From positions 477,133 through 541,132 of the forward strand of contig NMRA01000036.1 of assembly GCA_002633005.1 (NCBI GenBank): 64,000 nucleotides of DNA, read 5' to 3'. The notes under the pieces were generated by a model. That model did not search any database and was not told where the DNA came from. It saw nothing but the letters and a program-made list of their open reading frames with translations. Below are positions 56,101 to 64,000 of this stretch, piece after piece; positions within the stretch are counted from its first letter, which is position 1; the number at the start of each line of letters is the position of its first letter. The stretch is from Phoronis australis. Its lineage: Eukaryota; Phoronida; Phoronidae. The position numbers and the translations under genes are program-made.

Positions 56101-59100
56101 TAAAGTTTGTACAATTTATCAAAACGAGTGAACGTTATCAGTTACGTACATAACAGTCATGTCAACTGGCGTCAAATCTGGTTTCGCTCAAGTTAGGCAA
56201 TGGATACTGCTATTACTGATGTGCAGCATATCGATACACCTTCAAAGTGAAATTATGGCGGAAAACGTTGTGTCAAGGAACGCGACGGATGCTTGACTTG
56301 ATTTTGACCTGGGAACTTTGAGGGAACGAGCACCAATTGGTTGCAGAGTAGTGAATACACCGGATGGCAATCACACACGCGCACAGAATACTTCTTACTG
56401 AGGAATGGAGAGAGTGTAAACTTTAGTATAACACACCAGTTACCAGACTCACTGGCAATCACATGGATCTTTGCCTTGACGGCATCGTAAACCAATAGAC
56501 CAATATGGAACGACGATTGCGGTAAACCTAGGCTACAGTAGGCAGAGGAGATTTAGGCTAGGAAGGTGCTTAAAGGTTCCAGACTGGTAGTGGCTCAGAA
56601 CGACGTCCCTGTCAGTCGACTAGTGGAAGTTGTTCACTCGTCGCCAGAGCCCGGTTTATAACCTTTTCACTCGAAGAAATCGAGCTCCAGAATATTTTTG
56701 GCATTTTCTATTCTGCTTTTGTGCGAACTCAAGATATGCGTGTATTATTCTATGCTTGAGTAACGTCTTGCATGCATAACGGCCTTATTCTATTCTGTAC
56801 ACCCCATCATTTCTAGCTTTTACTGGAAATATTGAGTTTTTACTCGAGATCTCTGCTCGAATCTAGAGGTCATCAAGTGAGAATTGGGACTAGAAATTCA
56901 TACGCCGCGTAAACCGTAATGTACTAGCGAGCAGATTAATAGACACGTAGGCCCATATCTTATGTTCGCACTAACGTAGAGTAGAAAATGCAATAAAATA
57001 ATCTCGAGTTGGATTTCGAGTAAAAAGATGAGACCCCAGAAATTATTTTTGTCATTTCCTTGTCTACTTTCCTGAGAATTCAAAATGAGAGACTATTTTT
57101 CTGTGCTCGGTTACATAATGGCTTGAGTGAATAACTGTCTAATCCTATTTTGCACTTGATGACCCCAGCGTTCAGGGTAAAACCTCGAGTTTAAGCTCGA
57201 AACGCAGATTTTTTTTATTCGAAATGTCGAGTTTTTACCATGGCTTTGTAGATCGAATTTAGGGGACATCAAATGCGAACTTGGACTAGAAACTCGTATA
57301 CATAAGCCATGATGTACTTCAAACACAAAATAATAGATACCTCTCTTGAGTTTGTACAAACGTAGAATAAATAAATGCTAAAAATAAGATCGAGTTCGAT
57401 TTCGAGTACAAAGATTAAATCCCGGGCCCTGGTCCTGCTGGGTCTAAGTACCGCAAGCAGAAAGGTCGTCACGACGAATGCGACTATTCAAATTAGAAGT
57501 TGCGAGAACTAGTGAGCCGGGAGAATCTGGACCACACGTTGGAAACAAGTGGAATAATTTCAAACCCTTCTCTTCCATAGCAAGCCCGGTCACGAGGTGC
57601 TTGTTGGTATTCTTCACTCCGCCCACGTCTAGGTGAATGCCCCGGCATGGAAGCTTCCAATCCCTAAGCAAGAGCGCAAAGTCTGTAGCGGAATCGACGC
57701 GGATGGTCCCGGCCACGAAGGAGGCAATTTTGTGAGCACAGTTAATCCCAAGCGTAGTGACGCTCATGTGATGATTTGCCAAAGTTAAGTAAAAGTATGG
57801 TGTACGAGAATAAATTGACAATTCCGACGCAAAACTTCGGTAGTACCAGCGAATATAATAAACTGAGGTTGGAAGTCTTTAAGGAAATATAAGAGCGATT
57901 CACAGGAGTGGCAGGAGGCGGTGACAATTTCTTTGGTTTTGTCTATGTGGGAATAACTGCCCTCTAAAATTGCTTTAAATGATGGCCAAAAGGGTGACTT
58001 TTGGAGACAGAGAGTCCATTTTAATGGTTGTTTAAAAACAACCAAGACCCAGTCAACACCAGTGGAGACATCTTGAAGGTAACGCTTCACGTCTTGAATA
58101 CTCGTAACGTTCTTGGAAGGGCCAATACTCTATACTCTGACGAAAGATGAACTTGCATGCACATGAGGACGGTTAATTCCTGTCAAGTAACTTACCATGC
58201 TACCCGACTTATCTCACAGCAACTTGACCTAGGTTGGAATATAAGGTATAGCTCCTGCGTGGGTGTAGCGGCGCGATTATGTTACATAAGAAAAACGGTG
58301 GCATCGATCATAAAGCTCCGACTTCACACGGTATAGATGAAGTTTAACTGTTGTCTAGCTGGACATATAGAGAAGTGCAGTGACGCCATATTGACAGGGC
58401 AATTTGTGACTGTCAGCGAGCAGTTAAAGTCTTAGAGAAACTTATTTCTCTGGTTTCACAGGAGGTTACTTGCAAAGACAGGAACGAACTTATACGGCAT
58501 CGCAAAAGCCTCGTCCAACGATGACGGACACAAGAGTATAGAGTACCATCATACCCAGGAAGCACACGGCTGAGCATCAAAAACTGGTGGCAATGCATCA
58601 TAATAGTTAATAGGTATGCGATAAGACTGCGTTCGAGTTCAGTAATTTGGCGGAGAAGTTGACTGCAAAATGTATTTCACATGTCGAGCCATGACACTTT
58701 TATGTGTCAAATCGAAATTGGAGCAATACGTTGTTAGAATCTGGACACGAGTTGTACAGTTGCTTTTACTCTTAGGCAAAAAGATCGCCTCTGTATCGTT
58801 TATAGATTCCATCTCCCTTAAAATCAAGTGCTTTGGAAATGTTGTTTTGTTTCATGTTTTCGGTGGAACCATTTCTATTTGGCTTTAATGCGTTGTTTCT
58901 AGAAGTCAAACCAAATGAACCAACTAGAAGTGTGCAACTTGAGTTTGATCCTATCAGCGCTGACAGACTCAAGTGCGTCTTCTTAATTGATGATCAAGCC
59001 TAGTGTTTCAGACTTGATCGACAACTGTATAGGCATCCTCTTGTATTATTATCGGGATGTAACTCACCCACAGAATGATCGATGCCCAAAACATAAATTA

Positions 59101-62100
59101 AATAAATTCAGTAAAAGATTATTCGTGTACTTACATGATAAACTGCCTGACAGACAACCGAATATGTTGAAGCGAAGACCAGCATTTACTTTCCACGTTT
59201 TCGGAGTTAACTTTATTGCATCAGCTTTCACTGGAGATCCAAAATGCACATAGGATATGTCGTCGGCGAAGTCACTCAAAAACACCTGTGACAGATAGAC
59301 TCCATGTACTGTCCCATTTGCTCTTTTTGCCAATCGAAGCAGTCGTGCATCAACTGCAACCGCAGGTAAGTAAGTGGCCCAGAAAGGCAGACAGCAAAAA
59401 AAAAAAAAAAAAAAAANNNNNNNNNNNNNNNNNNNNNNNNNNNNNNNNNNNNNNNNNNNNNNNNNNNNNNNNNNNNNNNNNNNNNNNNNNNNNNNNNNNN
59501 NNNNNNNNNNNNNNNNNNNNNNNNNNNNNNNNNNNNNNNNNNNNNNNNNNNNNNNNNNNNNNNNNNNNNNNNNNNNNNNNNNNNNNNNNNNNNNNNNNNN
59601 NNNNNNNNNNNNNNNNNNNNNNNNNNNNNNNNNNNNNNNNNNNNNNNNNNNNNNNNNNNNNNNNNNNNNNNNNNNNNNNNNNNNNNNNNNNNNNNNNNNN
59701 NNNNNNNNNNNNNNNNNNNNNNNNNNNNNNNNNNNNNNNNNNNNNNNNNNNNNNNNNNNNNNNNNNNNNNNNNNNNNNNNNNNNNNNNNNNNNNNNNNNN
59801 NNNNNNNNNNNNNNNNNNNNNNNNNNNNNNNNNNNNNNNNNNNNNNNNNNNNNNNNNNNNNNNNNNNNNNNNNNNNNNNNNNNNNNNNNNNNNNNNNNNN
59901 NNNNNNNNNNNNNNNNNNNNNNNNNNNNNNNNNNNNNNNNNNNNNNNNNNNNNNNNNNNNNNNNNNNNNNNNNNNNNNNNNNNNNNNNNNNNNNNNNNNN
60001 NNNNNNNNTAAATTAAATTTAACTTGTTAAATGCATTTATCGTCATTATTTTGACACTTGTCTCCTTATTTTGATACTAGTCCTTAGGGTTTTTTTTGCA
60101 TTACTCATCTCTATTTATAGCCTCTAGGGCCTACTTTTGTATTCATACGTTTCTCTACGCGACTCCTGATTGGTCGCCCATATTTCCTTTGTTCTGTTCA
60201 ACGTGGTCTCTCATTCAGCCACCTACCTCGTCATCTACAAGACCTACGTTCGTTCTCTTCATTTTTTGTTTGGCGTTTTTTGCATGCCCATCTTGCAGAG
60301 TCTTAGTTAGTTTTATCTATTACGTCATAATAAATGACAATATTCGCAATCCTCCTCTTGTTTTACTCTGCAACATATAGCTCGTGGCGTACCCGGGCAA
60401 AATAGATTACGATAAAGGACGTTAACACTGACGACGAGCATGGTCGATACATGTACATGTGCAGTGGGCCGACATGTACTGGCCTTGGAGAAAAACTCTT
60501 TGATTGCGTTTTTTAGAATTTTCGACTTCATTGAGTTCATGATCGACATAAAAAAAATAAATTATCGCGAAAGTACAAATGGTTAAATGCCTAAAAACTC
60601 TAAAATTTTCGGAATTCGAGGTCTTGAGATCAGCTTGGTCTGTCCTCTCTGGACACTCGACTATTAGTTGGGTATTCACTTTACAACCCTATTCATAAAC
60701 AATTGACAGATCGATTGGCACAACATTGTACAATTTCTCGGGAATAACCCTTGATAAAAGCGTTAGTGTCCACGGCCAAAATTTGGTTGTTTTTATAAAA
60801 CTGAGATGAGTAGTGTAATAATGACACCAGCCGGTAAAATACGCAGAAAGATGAGGGACACCGTTTTTCGTCACTGGTTTGCAGTACTCTGCCTGATATA
60901 CGACCTCCTAGGCTAATAGCGAGATCAATATGTGGTCAGTGGATTCGACATTAACCTTTTCACTTATTACCTCCGGTACAACGGATACATTCAACATTGA
61001 TCAGCTTGCTATGGAGGTGCATGTGCCTAAATACGTACTCATCAACAATACGTGTTTCTACTTGAAAGAAAGTTTAACAAAAGACATTCAGTCAGATTTA
61101 AAAGAGCTATTTTTGAACGTTTGCCTTGTTAGATTTACTGAACAATTATTGAATGATTGCGGCACATTTTTTTCAGCATAAAATGACATAAGTGCCAAGC
61201 AAAATCTGTGTCGGTTATAAATGAAGTAGATACCTCAAACAACACCTTTAAAAGATTTGTGATTCTAACTCCAACGTTTAACTTAACAAACTTAGGTTGT
61301 AATTCATCCAGACTTTTTATTTCGAGTCCTTATCTCACAAGTGCTTCAACAGTTCTACAACTACTTGAAGTCGAAAATTTAACAACTGAGAACAAATTTT
61401 AATTTGTACTTAAAAGTCTATATTTAGTAACTTCAAGTACACTATTTTGCACACAGCAAGAAATGAAATCATCTAAAATACTAATCGATAATTTGCTGTA
61501 CTCTCTAGATAGTGCTCGACCTTGCGGCCAGTAAAGAGATTACTACGTCGAATCTATCCGATATATTGGTGTAACGATTACGGACCAAGAACGTTAATTT
61601 TTTTTTAAAGCGTGAAAATGGTGTACAGGACAAGTTTGATATGCCTACAAAAATTAGGTTAGTTACTCAAGCCTATTATCACTAAGGTAAATAAATGGCT
61701 GATCACGAATCGTGAGTGAACAACTGTTCTCTGGTTTTGTTGATAATGCTTTGTTCATATAATCAGCTGTACCAAAACAACTTCACAAAGAGGGTAGAGT
61801 GTACAGTGAAGCATGGCTCCCGCCTGCGTCGGTGCGTGGAAAACAATCCACCGTGTACTAGTAGTAGACAGATCGCGACAACCCTCACAGGAGAGTTGTA
61901 TAGTTGTTCATTTTAATGTCTATGATATCGTTTAAAAGCAACATGAGTATCAATGTTACCTTGAACTTGAAGTGCTGTAATGTAATGTTGTCCGGGCAAC
62001 GACAGCTGAATCATAGGCTCTGAGTCGTTCACATTAGGGGCCCATGAAATACCGCTGCCAATTCTGTTGAAAGGGAATAAAAGCAAGACTTGAATTGATC

Positions 62101-63759
62101 GCACGGCTTTATTATAAGGATAACTCACGACGCAAGGCTAGATTTCGTTTCTTTAACTACTAATGATTGGACCCAAGCAAGTCGCGACTACTCAGTGAAC
62201 AACATCAGTTGAGGGATGTCTTTTTTGTTGTGTTTCTCAAAATTCAATTTGTTATTTAGTACAGAACCATTTTTGTATCTGTCAAATCAGTGTTCAAAAA
62301 CGTAGGACAGGCCAAAGCGTAAAAATTTTTGTACCATCCCATATTTCGATACAAATCAAAGCGACGAGACATGACTATGGTCCCACCGATCAAGTCTTAC
62401 CTTGCGTTGGTTATGTCGGCACCGTTATCATCTGTTGAAGTAACTGAAGAGATTGGTATTACTAAGGAGTCGCAAATATCTGCAAGGCATAGTTTTAATA
62501 AATGAGAAGTCATGACTTCAAAGTTTCAGTAAAGAAAATGGTATGATGTACGTAAATGTTCACAACATTGATAAAAAATATGAGCAGCAGGATATTTTCC
62601 TACACACTCATGCGCCTATTAGCAAAACAATCAAAAGATATGTTTTATGCAGTGAAATTATTGTATTTGAGCAAAAGATGCAGTAGTTGAATGAAAAGTA
62701 ATAGTTCTGTGGATAATACAAGGGTAACGAGAGAGTCAAGTGAGCGTGCACTATTTTTCCTATGGGACTCGATAAAGGAACTTTGGAATTCCTGGAATTC
62801 AAGACTCATTAGTTCCGGTAAAAACAATTTCTGGTATTGAGGCTTCAGTATAATTTCGTGAACATTTTAGGGATACCCTATAGATATCAGATAATCTTAA
62901 CATAGAGAAGAAAATGGAGATGGAACCACTCTTGACACATCTGAGAAGTTGCTTCCAAGAAACATTATACAAAGAAACTTAAAGCTGTATTTTGCCCTGT
63001 CTAAAATCAGGAATCGGCGGAGGCCTTTTTACTCCCATAAATACGGTGTCATAATATTCTTTACCGTGATAGCATTTTATTGCTTGTATCCGATACTCAA
63101 TTACACTTTGGGTATCGCAAATGTGTGTGTGTTATCTCTTGTAATTAAGGAACCCACCTGGTTCCTTCTGTGAAATATTTATTTTTAGAGCTGTGACCCC
63201 GAAATTCCCAATACAACTTAAAATACATATTATTCTTGTTTTTATTTGTCCCCAATAATTTCAAAAACGGTATTATCGTTCTTGAGATTTTATCTTTATA
63301 TCATACGAAATTTGGTCATATAATTAATTCTGTAGTTAAGTCTAACGAAGTCACTGAGTTTAATTTCGTAGTTTTGTACATATTTGGCTGAATTACAGAG
63401 TTGTCGATGAGGTCTCACATATAAACTTAATAAGAAAACGCTTCAGTGTTGCACCTGGACAACCCTAAAATGTGACTTGGTATAAAAAATGAAATTCTGT
63501 CATGGTTAGAAATATTATGAGACCGCAGATACAAGAGTATAAGGCACAATTCTAGTTTTGTTTTCTAGCCAACTAAAACAAGACGAATTGCAGTTTTAAC
63601 ATGTTGGATAAACAAAACAGCTAATGAACCTACCGTCTGAAAAGCATTCCATCCTTGCAGGTTGTGACGTCGGCGAATAGCGTAACCAATAGTAACCATA
63701 AGACTCTACACCAAATTTCCATAAATCATTGCAAGAGCGAGCGTTAACAGGGAACATAT
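46910..63759 (-). CDS. Multidomain extracellular protein: fibrinogen-like / F5/8C / WSC / sushi x3 / WSC
   Basis: Twelve supported or probable exons on the minus strand encode, N to C, a fibrinogen/neurexin-IV-like half domain, an F5/8 type C (discoidin) domain in three exons, an unassigned 25-residue segment, a WSC domain in two exons, three sushi domains of one exon each, and a second WSC in two exons. A tentative terminal exon follows. Each WSC has all eight cysteines and each sushi all four. Every module boundary is phase 1, so exons can be added or lost without frame change. Such proteins bind carbohydrates or surfaces outside the cell; the exact role is unknown. The 5' exons, including the signal peptide, are not firmly located. 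An N gap lies in one F5/8C intron. Confidence 0.85.
47340..47477 (-). CDS. Mosaic gene exon m12: WSC2 second half
   Basis: The exon reads GHHCLCGNTYGENGKVVTRL, then CATPCDVGEPSQWCGGNGYI and AVYSTG. C.CG....G......LC..PC......CGG......Y completes the WSC. It is phase 1-1, cttgacag to GTATGA. Confidence 0.92.
47480..49243 (-). other. Intron of the mosaic gene, nothing further seen
   Basis: This is the intron between the two halves of WSC2. Only short chance frames appear on both strands; no domain-bearing exon was found. Confidence 0.5.
49244..49396 (-). CDS. Mosaic gene exon m11: WSC2 first half
   Basis: The exon reads DEMFKGCFDGSHLGRFLNGS, then NIIENCKQHCRNEMFEFSG. The KGCF start and NC..HC pair are WSC-typical. 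It is phase 1-1, gttgcag to GTGAGT. Confidence 0.85.
50376..50564 (-). CDS. Mosaic gene exon m10: sushi/CCP 3
   Basis: The exon reads IVCPEPPTVWNTLMRTSGRD, then VSYHCTLGTQRADG, ITCTERGDWSSTPVQCVG. It is phase 1-1, tttctag to GTAAGA. Confidence 0.92.
51489..51645. repeat. Dispersed repeat related to 10080-10322
   Basis: It shares gcctgtcaagttgctccagt-like, tctaaatctagcaacaactcg-like and caggagtaacttgttctagg sequence with the GBF1-intron element. It lies in an intron of the mosaic gene. Confidence 0.5.
52258..52446 (-). CDS. Mosaic gene exon m9: sushi/CCP 2
   Basis: The exon reads KRCEGALPTIINADGNYTTN, then ATFTCTPGYEMKDG and FCGLDEEWETPLVEACAG. It is a one-exon module, phase 1-1, tttacag to GTAAAT. 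Confidence 0.92.
52925..53245. repeat. Cluster of ACATAAATTGTCGCC direct and inverted repeats
   Basis: gacataaattgtcgcc occurs near 52935 and 53228, with the inverted form ggggcggcaatttatgcc near 53150 and a partial gggcgacagttatgtg at 53202. This suggests nested small inverted-repeat elements. Confidence 0.5.
53869..54051 (-). CDS. Mosaic gene exon m8: sushi/CCP 1
   Basis: The exon reads GCPEPPPVKGGEITHMSKNF, then GGTASYKCDYDYKMADG, ITCGSNGVWETP and ACKG. It is a full sushi module with four Cys and Trp in one phase 1-1 exon, catcaacag to GTAATA. Confidence 0.93.
54504..54638 (-). CDS. Mosaic gene exon m7: WSC1 second half
   Basis: The exon reads TTCGCGNTLEHYGKISDRLC, then EKACSGNTKQYCGGENTLSV and YRAW, with the remaining five cysteines and the CGG..L.VY ending. 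It spans tcttttag to GTGAGT, phase 1 to phase 1. Confidence 0.92.
55258..55395 (-). CDS. Mosaic gene exon m6: WSC1 first half
   Basis: The exon reads HQSYVGCFMESSVGTANFTY, then SSDVCISRCAGAAYAAMVNG, with three of the eight WSC cysteines. It spans tacccag to GTAAGT, phase 1 to phase 1. Confidence 0.85.
56453..56527 (-). CDS. Mosaic gene exon m5 (tentative linker)
   Basis: A 75-base open exon between tagcctag and GTGAGT encodes LPQSSFHIGLLVYDAVKAKI, then HVIA. It is phase 1 on both sides like its neighbours. No domain is recognised. Confidence 0.4.
56680..57430. repeat. Diverged direct repeats, ~400-bp spacing
   Basis: Blocks gagtttttactcgagat, catcaagtgagaattgggac and gagttggatttcgagtaaa near 56835-57025 recur diverged near 57230-57415 (gagtttttacc, catcaaatgcgaacttggac, gagttcgatttcgagtac). 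There is no coding content. Confidence 0.55.
57468..58090 (-). pseudogene. Coding-like segment broken by a frameshift, unrecognised
   Basis: Two overlapping minus-strand frames, the first ending near 57785 and the second starting near 57821 and running to a stop near 57444, give protein-like sequence (FLKDFQPQFIIFAGTTEVLR, then GIHLDVGGVKNTNKHLVTGL). The second part has G/C-rich third positions unlike its surroundings. I recognise no family. It could be a decayed insertion in the mosaic-gene intron. Confidence 0.25.
59135..59353 (-). CDS. Mosaic gene exon m4: F5/8C end
   Basis: The exon reads ANGTVHGVYLSQVFLSDFAD, then SPVKADAIKLTPKTWKVNAG and LRFNIFGC, which closes the domain with its second cysteine. 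Its acceptor ggttgcag is phase-compatible with m3 across the N gap, so no further F5/8C exon is required. Confidence 0.85.
59417..60008. other. 592-base N gap beside a poly-A run
   Basis: A run of N directly follows about 22 A bases. It lies inside the m3-m4 intron. Exons or repeats could be hidden here. Confidence 0.95.
60009..61959 (-). other. Intron sequence of the mosaic gene, no exon supported
   Basis: Open frames at 60689-60874 (minus) and 60930-61181 (plus) lack domain features and consistent phase with m3 or m4. The direct m3-m4 splice already completes the F5/8C domain. Confidence 0.5.
61960..62063 (-). CDS. Mosaic gene exon m3: F5/8C middle
   Basis: The exon reads IGSGISWAPNVNDSEPMIQL, then SLPGQHYITALQVQ. 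W.P..ND..P.IQ..L.....I is the core F5/8C signature. It spans ttcaacag to GTAACA, phase 2 to phase 1. Confidence 0.9.
62401..62479 (-). CDS. Mosaic gene exon m2: F5/8C start
   Basis: The exon reads ICDSLVIPISSVTSTDDNGA, then DITNAR. The first cysteine of the discoidin domain is present. It spans ccttgcag to GTAAGA, phase 1 to phase 2. Confidence 0.8.
63634..63759 (-). CDS. Mosaic gene exon m1: fibrinogen/neurexin-like half domain
   Basis: The exon reads MFPVNARSCNDLWKFGVESY, then GYYWLRYSPTSQPARMEC. SC.DLW..G..S.GYYW...S......V.C is the start of fibrinogen-C-like modules found next to discoidin domains. It is phase 1 to phase 1, tttttacag to GTAGGT. Confidence 0.7.
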
Positions 63760-64000
63760 CTGTAAAAACGTAATTATCGGCATATATCCATAACTCCAAT
63801 GAACTAGCCTCACATATAAAAAAACACTAACTCAACAATGGAACTCGCTTTCGCTTTATATCCAGGTTTTCATTCATCCCCTTGCATACATTACTAAGAC
63901 CGAGATAAAGAGTAGGAGGTCGACAGCTTTATGCATTGCTCAGTTGTTTGCCAGGAAAGTCACGATTCAAACCGCGGACTCCTAAACGGGAGTCCCCAGT

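Noticed and set aside
59216-60046. Long open frames on both strands (up to 266 codons)
   Set aside because: They are open only because they run through the N gap.
60689-60903. Extra F5/8C exon in the m3-m4 intron
   Set aside because: The open frames here lack discoidin signature residues, and m3 joins m4 directly in phase.

Overview
This window is nuclear DNA from an animal. It has intron-rich genes with GT-AG introns, many dispersed repeats, two kinds of assembly gap and no bacterial gene organisation. The gene content (an invertebrate-like GBF1, an ELP6, a secreted discoidin/WSC/sushi mosaic), the polymorphic duplicated contig edge at 7177 and the Gypsy-type elements suggest a highly heterozygous, probably marine, invertebrate. 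A Gmr1-like pol order leans towards a deuterostome. I cannot name the species from the sequence.

Region 1 (1-30790, + strand) is the 3' two thirds of the gene for the Golgi ARF exchange factor GBF1. I place 25 coding exons (497-29085) encoding 1293 residues, from the HUS box through Sec7 and HDS1-3 to the proline-rich tail. All junctions are phase-consistent. A 3' UTR with AATAAA at 30766 follows. Introns carry an unusual repeat rich in CCTAGTGG (1340-2480, 6240-9990), several non-autonomous DNA transposons and short tandem duplications. One Sec7-proximal exon appears twice because two contigs, probably allelic, are joined by a single N at 7177.

Region 2 (30791-39010) starts with a possible small minus-strand gene (31564-32045). 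Next is a Ty3/Gypsy-type gag (32696-34278, frameshifted, pol missing) preceded by a tRNA-like segment and followed by an LTR, then a lone hydrophobic terminal exon (34902-35060). The two-exon ELP6 gene (36114-38851) closes the region; its intron contains the same CCTAGTGG repeat.

Region 3 (39010-46900) is mostly repeat. It holds a promoter-motif-rich repeat (40080-41310), a decayed minus-strand Gypsy pol in the order integrase C-terminus, RT, RNase H (43935-42540), a foldback element (45054-45282) and a cluster of short palindromes (46500-46600).

Region 4 (46910-64000, minus strand) is an incomplete multidomain extracellular gene read right to left: fibrinogen/neurexin-like half domain, F5/8C (discoidin), WSC, three sushi (CCP) domains and a second WSC. 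All its module-boundary introns are phase 1, the signature of exon-shuffled extracellular modules. A 592-base N gap lies in the F5/8C intron.

GBF1 (Golgi ARF1 activation) and ELP6 (Elongator, tRNA wobble-uridine modification) are housekeeping genes with no evident functional link. The mosaic gene is probably a secreted or cell-surface adhesion or recognition protein.
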